This document shows, piece by piece, positions 43,086-51,520 of a stretch of DNA of 64,000 nt. Numbering within the stretch: position 1 is the first letter of the stretch; each line of letters begins with the position of its first letter. The notes under the pieces are model-generated. The model did no database searches. It was not told the origin of the DNA and saw nothing but the letters and a program-made list of their open reading frames with translations. This stretch comes from Lentibacter sp. XHP0401 (GTDB lineage Bacteria > Pseudomonadota > Alphaproteobacteria > Rhodobacterales > Rhodobacteraceae): positions 124,001-188,000 of the forward strand of contig NZ_JAOWLC010000005.1 of NCBI RefSeq assembly GCF_025751535.1, written 5' to 3'. Made by a program: the position numbers and the translations under genes.

Positions 43086-43555
43086 GCATTTCGAAAGACC
43101 AACTGATTGACTTCATCTACGATGAGGCGCGTATGCTCGATGAAGGTCGCTACTCCGAGTGGCTCGCACTTTGGTTGCCAGATGGGCATTACTGGATGCC
43201 TCTTGACTACAAACAAAGTGATCCGATCAACCAAACCTCACTACTCTACGAAGACCTTTTCATGCTCAACCTGAGAGTGGAGCGCCTGAACGGTGCACGC
43301 ACTTTCAGCCAAAAACCCAAAAGTCGCTGCCACCATGTTATCCAGCGCCCCTTTGTGGATGAAATGAACGGAGACAGCTTTGTGACCAATACCGCGATGC
43401 ATTACGTCGAGACGCGACTTGACGAGCAGCAATTGCTTGCCCTCACCGCGCGTCATGATTTGAAGCTGGTGGAAGGTAAGCTACGGATTGCAAACAAGCG
43501 CGTAGATATCCTCAACTGCGATGCAGCGTTCCGTAATATCCAGTTATTGCCATGA
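43082..43555 (+). CDS. iadE: Ring-hydroxylating dioxygenase beta subunit (IadE-like)
   Basis: A 157-aa structural subunit of the SnoaL/NTF2 fold, starting with an ATGA overlap on the alpha gene; the longer frame back to 43034 lies inside alpha. Landmarks: LIDFIYDEARMLDEGRYSEW (residues about 8-27), LALWLPDGHYWMPL, and RCHHVIQRP in the middle. It forms the alpha3-beta3 holoenzyme. Its stop overlaps the CoA ligase start by ATGA. Confidence 0.88.
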   Translation: MSISKDQLIDFIYDEARMLDEGRYSEWLALWLPDGHYWMPLDYKQSDPINQTSLLYEDLFMLNLRVERLNGARTFSQKPKSRCHHVIQRPFVDEMNGDSFVTNTAMHYVETRLDEQQLLALTARHDLKLVEGKLRIANKRVDILNCDAAFRNIQLLP

Positions 43556-45156
43556 TTTCATCTGACACTGTTTTTGGTGCTTTTTCCGATAGTGCTGCGC
43601 GCTGGCCTGAACGGCCCTTTCTAAATGTCATGCCAGAAACGGCAAACATCTACGAAATTGAAGCTGGAGAGATAACTTATGGCGATGCACTGGCTCAGGT
43701 GCAAAGCTACGCGACCCAAATTAGCGCGGCAGGCTACCGCAAGGGCCAGCGGGTAATGCTCCTGCTCGAAAACCGCCCGAGCTATTTTTTGTGGTGGCTT
43801 GCTTTCAACAAGATTGGTATTTCGGTCGTTCCGATCAATCCCGATTTGCGCGCCGCCGAGCTGTCGTACATGATAGGCCACGCAGAGCCAGTTCTGGCAA
43901 TCGCGCTCGAAAACAGATGTGATGAGCTACGCGAAGCTGCTAGGAATGCTGGAACTCCTCTGAATGTCATCCAGTTTGGTGACCCTTTGCCCAACGCCAA
44001 AACGACCGTCTGCATCGCAACCAGAGAAGGCGACCCTGAGGCTGCATTGCTCTATACCTCTGGCACAACAGGCAACCCCAAGGGTTGCATACTGACCAAC
44101 GAGTATTTCATTGAAGCAGGCCGCTGGTATTCCTCGGCAACTGGCATTTGCGCACTCAACACAGATGGCGAGCGGATGATCACCCCGCTGCCTATCTTCC
44201 ACATGAACGCGATGGCATTTTCTTTCATGGCGATGATTGCGGTGGGGGGATGTCTCACTGCTCTAGACCGCTTTCATCCCCGCTCCTGGTGGACGTCTGT
44301 ACGTGAAAGCAAGGCAACTTGCCTTCACTATCTGGGAGTCATGCCCTCAATGTTGATGAGTGCTGTTGCTTCTGACGAAGACAAAAACCATACGGTAAGG
44401 TTTGGTTTCGGCGCGGGTATTGACCCAAAACTCCACGCTTCATTCGAAGAGCGCTTCGGCTTTCCCCTCAGCGAAGGGTGGGCAATGACCGAAACAGGCG
44501 CTGGCGGCACGATCTGCGCAAACCGCGAACCCCGAGTAATAGGCAAAAGCTCGATCGGCTCACCCGATGAAAAAGTCGAGGCGCGTTTGGTTGATGACAC
44601 TGGCAACGATTGCGAGCATGGCGAATTGTTGGTGCGCGCAGTTGGGCCAAACCCTCGCAAAGGCTTCTTTGCAGGCTACTTCAAAAATGAAGTAGCCACT
44701 GACGAAGCTTGGCAAGGCGGTTGGTTTCACACGGGCGACATTGTGCGCCGTGAAGCTGACGGGATGATGTATTTTGTAGATCGTAAGAAAAACGTGATCC
44801 GCCGCTCGGGAGAAAATATCGCTGCCGTGGAAGTGGAAAGCGCACTGGCCAAACATCCTGCAATCGCGGGCGTTGCTGTGGCTGCGGTTCCCGATGAAAT
44901 CCGAGGCGACGAAGTCTTCGCGTGCATCATCCCGAAAATGGGTGCATCTCGGGAGTTGGCTTATGAAATCACCCAGTGGTGTCTTACACAACTCGCTTAC
45001 TACAAAGCGCCCGGGTATATTGCTTTTGTAGACAACCTTCCCGTCACTGCCACTCAGAAATTACAGCGCGCCACACTGAAAACCCTGGCGAACGATCTTT
45101 TGGGCGACTCAAATACAATTGACACCAGACATTTGAAAAAGCGGTCGGCAGCATGA
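43552..45156 (+). CDS. AMP-forming CoA ligase of the cluster
   Basis: A 534-aa ANL ligase with P-loop LLYTSGTTGNPKGCIL (about residues 165-180), the ATP/hinge region EGWAMTETGAGG (about 310), WFHTGDIVRREADG and RKKNVIRRSGENIAAVEVES (about 405-430), and the catalytic Lys near LPVTATQKLQRATLK. It overlaps both neighbours by ATGA. Expected job: form the CoA ester of the oxygenated acid (proposed: 3-hydroxy-2-oxindole-3-acetate) so the next enzymes can remove the acetyl unit. Other aryl acids cannot be excluded. Confidence 0.88.
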   Translation: MISSDTVFGAFSDSAARWPERPFLNVMPETANIYEIEAGEITYGDALAQVQSYATQISAAGYRKGQRVMLLLENRPSYFLWWLAFNKIGISVVPINPDLRAAELSYMIGHAEPVLAIALENRCDELREAARNAGTPLNVIQFGDPLPNAKTTVCIATREGDPEAALLYTSGTTGNPKGCILTNEYFIEAGRWYSSATGICALNTDGERMITPLPIFHMNAMAFSFMAMIAVGGCLTALDRFHPRSWWTSVRESKATCLHYLGVMPSMLMSAVASDEDKNHTVRFGFGAGIDPKLHASFEERFGFPLSEGWAMTETGAGGTICANREPRVIGKSSIGSPDEKVEARLVDDTGNDCEHGELLVRAVGPNPRKGFFAGYFKNEVATDEAWQGGWFHTGDIVRREADGMMYFVDRKKNVIRRSGENIAAVEVESALAKHPAIAGVAVAAVPDEIRGDEVFACIIPKMGASRELAYEITQWCLTQLAYYKAPGYIAFVDNLPVTATQKLQRATLKTLANDLLGDSNTIDTRHLKKRSAA

Positions 45157-46322
45157 CGCGTCAATCATATGAAGGTGTTGTTCTAACAGCGCCGATTTCG
45201 GTTCCTTATGTGCGGTACACAAACGAAACTGCACATTGGTGGATTGCCAGAGCTCTGCGTGAGGCATTGATCAAGATCAAGATGACCCCGCAAGAGATTG
45301 ACGGCTTATCCGTGTCTAGCTTCACGCTTGCACCAGATACACCTGTTGGCCTGACGCAGCATCTTGGCATCTCGCCTCGCTGGCTTGACACTGTGCCCAT
45401 GGGCGGTGCTTGCGGTGTTGCAGCCATACGCCGCGCTGCGCGAGCGATACAGGCGGGAGATGTTGATGTTGTCGCCTGCGTCTCGGGTGACACCAATCGC
45501 ATCGACAGTTTTCGTAATCTGCTCAGCGCCTTTTCCCGCTTCGCCATGGACGCTACGTTTCCCTATGGTTTTGGCGGGCCCAACGCCAGCTTTGCGCTGC
45601 TCCAAGATGCCTATATGCAAGAGTTCGGCGCAACACGGGAAGACTTCGGCCGCATCGCAGTTGCCCAACGTGTCAATGCATTGAGTAACCCTCAAGCGAT
45701 AATGAAAAACCCATTGACGCTTGAACAATACATGGGCGCGCGGATGATTTCAGATCCCATCGGACTGTTTGATTGCGTCATGCCTTGTGCTGGTGCGGAA
45801 GCGTTTGTGATGATGCGTGAAGAAACGGCAGTTGCTAAAGGTCTGCCGTTTGCTCGCATTTCATCAACGATCGAGCGCACCAATGCGTTTCCAGATGATC
45901 CGATCCAGCTGCGCGGCGGTTGGGCCGTTGATATTGATGACCTTTGGGCGATGGCAGGACATGGTCCAGAAGCCATTGATTTGTTGCAAACATATGATGA
46001 CTACCCCGTGATTTGTATGATGCAATTCGAAGACCTGGGCTTTTGCGCCAAGGGCGAAGGCCCAGATTTTGTGCGCAAACACGACCTTACGAACGGGGGT
46101 GACTTCCCGCATAATACTTCTGGTGGCCAACTCTCTGTAGGACAAGCGGGTGCTGCAGGTGGCTATCTAGGACTTGTCGAAGCGATCCGCCAAGTCACGG
46201 GGCAAGCGGGCGGCACACAGGTTGAGAATGCAAGGCGTGCTTTGGTTTCGGGCTTTGGAGTGATCAACTATGATCGCGGCCTATGTTCCTCCGCAGCAAT
46301 CATTACAGGGGAAACCGTATGA
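45153..46322 (+). CDS. SCP2/Ltp2-type thiolase-like protein (candidate retro-aldolase)
   Basis: A 389-aa thiolase-superfamily member of the lipid-transfer-protein class. The N-terminal Cys is present (Cys87 in GGACGVAA), but the usual GHP motif reads GQA (Gln331 in NTSGGQLSVGQAGAAGG, residues 321-337), so the canonical thiolase His is gone. YDDYP (281-285) and MQFEDLGFCAKGEG are SCP2-thiolase landmarks. In actinobacterial steroid degradation Ltp2 with a DUF35 protein does retro-aldol cleavage of a tertiary beta-hydroxyacyl-CoA. The DUF35 partner is the next gene here, so I propose cleavage to isatin plus acetyl-CoA. Confidence 0.82.
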   Translation: MTRQSYEGVVLTAPISVPYVRYTNETAHWWIARALREALIKIKMTPQEIDGLSVSSFTLAPDTPVGLTQHLGISPRWLDTVPMGGACGVAAIRRAARAIQAGDVDVVACVSGDTNRIDSFRNLLSAFSRFAMDATFPYGFGGPNASFALLQDAYMQEFGATREDFGRIAVAQRVNALSNPQAIMKNPLTLEQYMGARMISDPIGLFDCVMPCAGAEAFVMMREETAVAKGLPFARISSTIERTNAFPDDPIQLRGGWAVDIDDLWAMAGHGPEAIDLLQTYDDYPVICMMQFEDLGFCAKGEGPDFVRKHDLTNGGDFPHNTSGGQLSVGQAGAAGGYLGLVEAIRQVTGQAGGTQVENARRALVSGFGVINYDRGLCSSAAIITGETV

Positions 46323-47569
46323 CAAGCGCCCTTCCTTTCCCCTCAAAGAAAGACCCGCAGAAACACACCCCTGTTCCCGTTTTGCCACCCGTATCACGCT
46401 CGCGCGCTTCCCTCGGGTTGGGTGTCATGGCTGCACAAGGGCGCTTTGGTTTGCAAGTCTGCGTCGAATGCGAAGCTGTGCAATACCCACCACGCGATGC
46501 ATGTCTAAAATGTCTCTCGAGCGAACTAAACTGGCAGGATGTCTCTCCTTACGGGACCATACTGGCTGAAACGACAATCCGTGTCTCACCCGAACCCTAC
46601 TTTCGCGAACGAATGCCATGGCGCATGGGATTGGTGAAGCTAAACGCCGGACCAATGTTGAACTGTCATTTGCACGGCGAGGTCGGCCGCGGCAATAATG
46701 TCCAAATGGCGCTCAAACTAGATAAAGCTGGGCAAGGTGTGTTGATCGCGCTCCCACTGGAAGGAAGCGAGAACATGCAAGATGACCCGACGTTGCGCGC
46801 CATGTCGTGTAACCCAAAGCGACGGCGCATTCTGATCAGCGATGCGCGTGCCCCTATAGCACTGGCGTTAACCGAAGCCTTGCTCAAAGCTGGAGCAAGT
46901 CACGTTTTTCTCGGAGAGCCGGAAGCATGGCGTGCGTGGCCAGAACGCAAGGCTTTTGAGGGGCGGGAGAATGTTTCGCTGTTGCCGCTTGATGCCACCG
47001 ATACCAGTTCAATCGCCAAATTGAGTGCTGAAATTGGCGGCAAAGTCGATATCCTGATCAACACGGCCAGCTTCGTCCGCTCAGGCGGTGTTCTGGGCAA
47101 CGATACAACATTTGCACGGGACTGTTTTGATGTGAACACTCTGGGTTTAATGCGGCTGGCGCAAGGTTTTGGTCCGGGCATGGCCGCTCGTGCGCAGGAC
47201 GGCATAAATTCAGCCACAGCTATTGTAAGTATCCTTTCGGTTCAGTCCCTTATGCCTGACAAAAACTACAGCGCCTACGCTGCAAGCCAAGCAGCCGCGC
47301 ACTCGATCACCCAGAGCTTGCGAGCAGAGTTTCGTGGATCAGGATTACGTTTGGTAAACGTATACATCGGGCCTATCGAGGGGGATCCTTGGTTTCAACA
47401 CCTTCCGCCTCCAAAAGTGACACCAAACGCCGTAGCCCGTGCAACTGTAAACAGCTTGATTGAAGGGCTTGAAGAAGTCCCCTGCGGCGACATTGCGAAA
47501 GACATTTACGCACGGTGGCGCGCAGATGCGCTGCTACTCGAGCGGGAAATCACCGGAGAAGCCCCATGA
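46319..47569 (+). CDS. DUF35 (zinc-ribbon/OB-fold) fused to an SDR-like domain
   Basis: A 416-aa fusion. Residues about 40-155 are a DUF35 ChsH2-like domain with a rubredoxin-type zinc ribbon (Cys48, Cys51, Cys62, Cys65 in CVECEAVQYPPRDACLKC) and an OB-fold. From about 168 comes an SDR-like Rossmann domain, but its dinucleotide loop reads ISDARAPIALAL instead of TGxxxGIG, NNAG is NTAS, and the catalytic Tyr-x3-Lys is Tyr320-x3-Gln324. The redox function therefore appears lost, so the second half may be a scaffold. ATGA overlaps on both sides. DUF35 partners an Ltp2-like thiolase; see the gene before. Confidence 0.82.
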   Translation: MTSALPFPSKKDPQKHTPVPVLPPVSRSRASLGLGVMAAQGRFGLQVCVECEAVQYPPRDACLKCLSSELNWQDVSPYGTILAETTIRVSPEPYFRERMPWRMGLVKLNAGPMLNCHLHGEVGRGNNVQMALKLDKAGQGVLIALPLEGSENMQDDPTLRAMSCNPKRRRILISDARAPIALALTEALLKAGASHVFLGEPEAWRAWPERKAFEGRENVSLLPLDATDTSSIAKLSAEIGGKVDILINTASFVRSGGVLGNDTTFARDCFDVNTLGLMRLAQGFGPGMAARAQDGINSATAIVSILSVQSLMPDKNYSAYAASQAAAHSITQSLRAEFRGSGLRLVNVYIGPIEGDPWFQHLPPPKVTPNAVARATVNSLIEGLEEVPCGDIAKDIYARWRADALLLEREITGEAP

Positions 47570-48339
47570 GCGACAGTATCGCAAATGTGACCGATGCACT
47601 GGCTAGCGGAGCGGCGCGGATCATAGATTTGACCCACACACTAGACCCCGATTTTCCAGTGATTATTCTTCCGCCAGAGTTTGGCCAATGCGCCCGCTTT
47701 CGTATGGAAGAGGTCAGCGCCTATGACCATCGCGGACCTGCTTGGAAGTGGCATAACCTGACATTGAACGAGCATACAGGCACGCATTTTGATGCCCCCA
47801 TCCATTGGATTTCAGGTAAAGATGTGCCCAACGGTGCAGTAGATGAGATTGACCCCGCGGCCTTCATTGGTCCTGTAGTGGTGATTGATTGTTCGGCTGG
47901 CGCAGCTACGGACGATGACTTTGAGCTAACGCCCGAGACTATTGAGGCATGGGAAACCGAGCACGGCATGATCCCTGCGGATACATGGGTGTTGATGCGA
48001 ACCGATTGGTCTAAACGCAGCGGAACGGATTATCTCAATATGGCACCGGATGGTCCACATTCACCGGGGCCGACGCCAGCGGCGGTAGAGCTTCTGTTAA
48101 AGCGTAATATTCGCGGCTTTGGCACAGAAACTGTCGGCACTGACGCGGGGCAAGGCATGCATTACGTGCCGCCATATCCTGCACACTATTTGCTGCATGG
48201 AGCCGGAAAATTCGGGCTGCAATGCTTACGCAATCTGGATCAAATGCCCCCTACAGGTGCGCTTTTGATAGCGCCCCCACTCAAGATAAAGGGCGGCACG
48301 GGTAGTCCGCTCCGTGTCTTGGCGATGGTGACAAGATGA
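47566..48339 (+). CDS. Isatin hydrolase-like cyclase-family protein
   Basis: A 257-aa metal-dependent amidohydrolase (PF04199 cyclase family). The metal motif is HTGTHFDAPIH (residues 70-80; His70, His74, Asp76, His80). The long insertion with TDWSKRSGTDY, the SPGPTPAAVELLL block and DAGQGMHYVPPYPAHYLLH resemble the characterised Labrenzia isatin hydrolase rather than kynurenine formamidase, which is shorter. Expected reaction: isatin to isatinate (EC 3.5.2.20), manganese-dependent. Overlaps the neighbours by ATGA on both sides. This gene is the strongest single clue to the pathway. Confidence 0.82.
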   Translation: MSDSIANVTDALASGAARIIDLTHTLDPDFPVIILPPEFGQCARFRMEEVSAYDHRGPAWKWHNLTLNEHTGTHFDAPIHWISGKDVPNGAVDEIDPAAFIGPVVVIDCSAGAATDDDFELTPETIEAWETEHGMIPADTWVLMRTDWSKRSGTDYLNMAPDGPHSPGPTPAAVELLLKRNIRGFGTETVGTDAGQGMHYVPPYPAHYLLHGAGKFGLQCLRNLDQMPPTGALLIAPPLKIKGGTGSPLRVLAMVTR

Positions 48340-49061
48340 GCAATTACACTGCAATTATTACTGGCGGCAGCAAAGGCATTGGAGCCGACTTGGGCCAGCG
48401 CCTAATCGAGAAGGGTTATACAGTCATTTCCCTATCGCGCGGTGCGCCCGAATGGAACAACTCAAAGCTCGTGCATGTGGAAGTCGACCTACTCAGCGCA
48501 CAAGCAACTGCGCAAGCCGCTGCCGAAATCGTGGCTCAGCATGAAGTATCACATCTGGTGCACAACGCCGGGATGATCTTGCCTAGTTTAGTTGAGGACG
48601 CCAAGCAAAGCGACCTTACAGATCTAACGCAACTACATCTTGGGTGCGCACTTACTTTGCTGCAAGCCTGCCTTCCCTCGATGAAGGAAAAACACTTCGG
48701 CCGCGTATTGTTCAACGGCTCGCGGGCTGCACTTGGAGTGCCGACGCGCACAGCATACTCGGCCACAAAAGCAGGCATAATTGGCATGGCGCGCACTTGG
48801 GCGTTAGAGTTGGCGCAGTATGGAATAACTGTAAACGTTGTCGCGCCGGGTCCAGTCCAAACCGATAACTTTTGGGGCATTATCGAAAAAGGTAGCGCAC
48901 GAGAAGAAGAACTCGCAAAGCGTATTCCAGTCGGTAGACTCGGCACTGTACGTGATATCTCCAACGCGTTTCTTTACTTCTGTGACCCGGAGAACGGTTT
49001 TGTAACCGGCCAAACGCTATACGTCTGCGGAGGTGGTAGCGTCGGAACGCTTACCCTTTAG
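48336..49061 (+). CDS. Short-chain dehydrogenase/reductase
   Basis: A 241-aa classical SDR, with intact dinucleotide loop ITGGSKGIGADLG (residues 8-20), HNAG (about 89), a catalytic Ser in NGSRAALG and Tyr-x3-Lys in AYSATKAG. The C-terminus ends with YVCGGGSVGTLTL, as in FabG-like enzymes. It is the last gene of the operon, overlapping by ATGA. Best guess: dehydrogenation of the 2-hydroxyl of the cis-dihydrodiol, giving the 2-oxo group of dioxindole-3-acetate. That assignment comes only from pathway need. Confidence 0.88.
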   Translation: MSNYTAIITGGSKGIGADLGQRLIEKGYTVISLSRGAPEWNNSKLVHVEVDLLSAQATAQAAAEIVAQHEVSHLVHNAGMILPSLVEDAKQSDLTDLTQLHLGCALTLLQACLPSMKEKHFGRVLFNGSRAALGVPTRTAYSATKAGIIGMARTWALELAQYGITVNVVAPGPVQTDNFWGIIEKGSAREEELAKRIPVGRLGTVRDISNAFLYFCDPENGFVTGQTLYVCGGGSVGTLTL

Positions 49062-49478
49062 ACAGCGAAACTGAAGAGGTTTTGACAGAAGAGACGTTTG
49101 GCAAAATAGGATTTTGGCGAAGAAACTACTGCGATTCAAAGTTTCGGCTGCAAGTGTCGCTACACATCCAATTGACCACACCTTCCCCACTTGCAAAGTG
49201 TCGAGCTTAGCAAAGAAAGGCTATCTCGACCGTTCATTTCAGTCCTTACCAACATCATGAGTGTTCTTGCCACTCATCCAATAAACCTGAGGGTAAACCG
49301 CTCCTACCAGCCGACAGTACTAGAGACATAACCCCACCCTCTGTCAGGTTAAGATCGCCTTCTAGAGAAATATACTCAACAACAGCGTTGAGAAAACGAA
49401 TAGAGAAACTCACCCTCTCTTTTGAACGAGTTTCAAGCAGACTGTTTTTGCGCTTGAAGTATTTGAAATTTCGAATAA
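49062..49478. other. AT-richer intergenic stretch
   Basis: About 420 bases with no gene I can support. It holds a six-base inverted repeat CTCAAC-AACAGC-GTTGAG (49375-49392). No T-run terminator follows the operon end clearly. The stretch could carry remnants or the promoter of the TetR-RND operon. Confidence 0.45.
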
Positions 49479-49519
49479 GTTATAATCCTATAACCTATTG
49501 CAAAAATATTAATTTTTGC
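49479..49519. promoter_or_regulatory. Two inverted repeats upstream of tetR (candidate operators)
   Basis: GTTATA-ATCC-TATAAC (49479-49494) and GCAAAAAT-ATTA-ATTTTTGC (49500-49519) are both perfect, with four-base spacers, and lie 40-80 bases before the tetR start. TetR proteins commonly bind such pairs in their own promoter. Confidence 0.6.
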
Positions 49520-49559
49520 GCCACATAAGCCATAAGAAAAAGTCGCGAGTATAACTGCC

Positions 49560-50165
49560 ATGATTGCGCGTAAATCTTCGGAAGATCGCAAGGTTGAAAT
49601 ACTAAATACAACGCTTGATCTGATATTCGAGGTCGGGGCGGACCATGTAACCACAAGTATGATTGCTGCGCGGCTTGGCTTGACACAACCGGCAATTTAC
49701 AAGCATTTTCCCAAGAAAGAAGATATCTGGCACGCAATCACCAGTTCTCTGTGCGTGCAAATACGGGACAATGTAGCGCGTTCAACACAGGCAAAAGCCC
49801 CCCTCTTAGCCCTAAAGCGGCTTATCCTCGGTCATCTGAACCTCGTCTACACCACACCCGCTTTGTCCGAGATCATGGCAACACGCGATCCGGGTGGCAA
49901 TCTGAACGACATTCGCCGCCACATCCACGAAGCCATGGGCGAACTTCGTGCGGCACTACACAGCAACCTCAGCGCAGCCAAAGCCGCTGGCCAATTGCGC
50001 ACAGGGATTACCACTGAAGATGGTGTAATGCTTTTCTTCGGGATCATTCAAAGCCTTGTATTACGCCTTATCGTGACGCGGAATCCGTCGATTATCGCAA
50101 AAGACGCCGAACGATTATTCGATCTGCAACTGGCACTCGTTACACATGAAGGAGACAGCGCATGA
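49560..50165 (+). CDS. TetR-family regulator of the RND efflux operon
   Basis: A 201-aa regulator; the HTH is SMIAARLGLTQPAIYKHFPK (about residues 35-54), then an all-helical ligand domain. It overlaps the periplasmic adaptor gene by ATGA and so is part of the operon it probably represses. It lies just behind the aromatic cluster, so its ligand could be a pathway intermediate such as isatin; that is inference. Start ATG at 49560 has no strong ribosome binding site. Confidence 0.9.
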   Translation: MIARKSSEDRKVEILNTTLDLIFEVGADHVTTSMIAARLGLTQPAIYKHFPKKEDIWHAITSSLCVQIRDNVARSTQAKAPLLALKRLILGHLNLVYTTPALSEIMATRDPGGNLNDIRRHIHEAMGELRAALHSNLSAAKAAGQLRTGITTEDGVMLFFGIIQSLVLRLIVTRNPSIIAKDAERLFDLQLALVTHEGDSA

Positions 50166-51520
50166 AAACAGGCTTCAAACTGATCTTGATCACCTTGCCG
50201 CTTGCCGCCATCGGGCTCGGCATTCTGGCCTATGTGGTATCCAGCAGTCCTCCGCCAGAACGCCTTGAAGTTGCAGAACGCGCAGCGGCAGTACGAGTAA
50301 TCACAGCGCAATCAATGACGGTCACGCCCTACATCACAGGGTTTGGCATAGTAGCACCCGAGCGCACATTTGAAGCCATCGCCGAGGTTGGCGGACGGAT
50401 CGATTATGTAAACCCCGCCCTGCGCGACGGGCAAATCCTACCAGCGGGAGATGTCTTGTTCCGCCTCTCGCCTGCCGATTTCAACCTTGCCATTGCGCAG
50501 GCCAAGGCCAATATTCGCGCCGCCGAGGCCCGTTTGGTCGAGATTGACGTCTCCGAGCAAAACCAGCGTAACGCACTGGAGATAGAGCGCGAGGCACTGA
50601 CCGTCAAAACCTCTGATCTTGAGCGGGCGGAAGCATTGTTCAGCGCAGGAACCATGTCGCAGGGCAACCGCGACGTGACCCGTGCCGCGCATCTGGCACA
50701 ACGCCAAAAAGTGCAGGGTATCGAAAGTACACTCGCCCTTTTCCCAACCCAGCGCGCTGTCCAGATCGAACAAATCGCTGTATATAAAGCAAGCCTTGCT
50801 ACAGCAGAATTAAATATGGCCCGCAGCGAAATCACCTTACCTTTTGCGGCGCGCGTGGCGTCTCATTCAATTGAAGTCGGACAATATCTAAAGGCAGGAC
50901 AGACGGCAGCCACACTTGATGGAATAGAGCGTGCAGAGGTTGTTGTGCAACTGTCGATGGAGAGCTTTCGCGGCCTCGTCCGTTTGAGCCAAACCTCCCC
51001 ACCGGAATTATTGTTGGACCCTTCCCAAATGATGCAGGCATTGCGCGGCTTGGGCATTGTCGCAGAACTGCAATTGAGGTTAGGCGCAGAAGTGGTGACT
51101 TGGCCCGCCACGGTTGACAGGATCAGCGACGGAATCAACCAGCAATCTGGCACCGTAGGCGTTGTGGTGGTGGTGGAAAACGCCTATGGCCGCACGGGAG
51201 AGAATATCCGCCCGCCCCTGACAAAAGGCATGTTCGTTGAGGCCGTGCTCAGTGCGACAGCTGTTCAGGGCGTAGTTTTGCCGCGCAGCGCCCTACGCGA
51301 CGGCAAGGTTTTCATGGCCGACGCCGAAAACCGTCTGCAAAGCACTTCCGCAACACCGCAATTTGAACAAGGCGAGATCGCCGTTTTCACTAATAAAATT
51401 GCCGAAGGAAGCCGTATTGTGCTTGTCCCGCCAGTACCCGTCATTGAGGGGCAGTTGCTTGATCCTCACACCGATGAAGCCGCTATGATGCGGCTTTTGG
51501 CAGGGGATGCGCAGCAATGA
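50162..51520 (+). CDS. RND efflux periplasmic adaptor subunit (HlyD/AcrA type)
   Basis: A 452-aa membrane-fusion protein. N-terminal anchor helix about residues 5-28 (LILITLPLAAIGLGILAYVV). It has a biotinyl-lipoyl-like hairpin (VGGRIDYVNPALRDGQILPA, about 75-94), a coiled-coil alpha-hairpin rich in Glu/Ala/Arg (about 110-205), then beta-barrel and membrane-proximal domains. No lipobox Cys. Overlaps tetR and the RND gene by ATGA. The outer-membrane channel is not encoded here. Confidence 0.9.
   Translation: MKTGFKLILITLPLAAIGLGILAYVVSSSPPPERLEVAERAAAVRVITAQSMTVTPYITGFGIVAPERTFEAIAEVGGRIDYVNPALRDGQILPAGDVLFRLSPADFNLAIAQAKANIRAAEARLVEIDVSEQNQRNALEIEREALTVKTSDLERAEALFSAGTMSQGNRDVTRAAHLAQRQKVQGIESTLALFPTQRAVQIEQIAVYKASLATAELNMARSEITLPFAARVASHSIEVGQYLKAGQTAATLDGIERAEVVVQLSMESFRGLVRLSQTSPPELLLDPSQMMQALRGLGIVAELQLRLGAEVVTWPATVDRISDGINQQSGTVGVVVVVENAYGRTGENIRPPLTKGMFVEAVLSATAVQGVVLPRSALRDGKVFMADAENRLQSTSATPQFEQGEIAVFTNKIAEGSRIVLVPPVPVIEGQLLDPHTDEAAMMRLLAGDAQQ

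Noticed and set aside
45153-46322. Ordinary 3-ketoacyl-CoA thiolase
   Set aside because: The GHP histidine motif reads GQA and a DUF35 gene follows, unlike the intact fadA at 4192-5403.
47566-48339. Kynurenine formamidase (KynB)
   Set aside because: It shares the HxGTHxDxPxH motif, but the length, the SPGPTP block and the neighbours fit isatin hydrolase better, and no other kynurenine gene is present.
49375-49392. Terminator of the oxygenase operon at CTCAAC-6-GTTGAG
   Set aside because: The stem is only six bases, there is no T-run after it, and it lies over 300 bases from the last stop codon.
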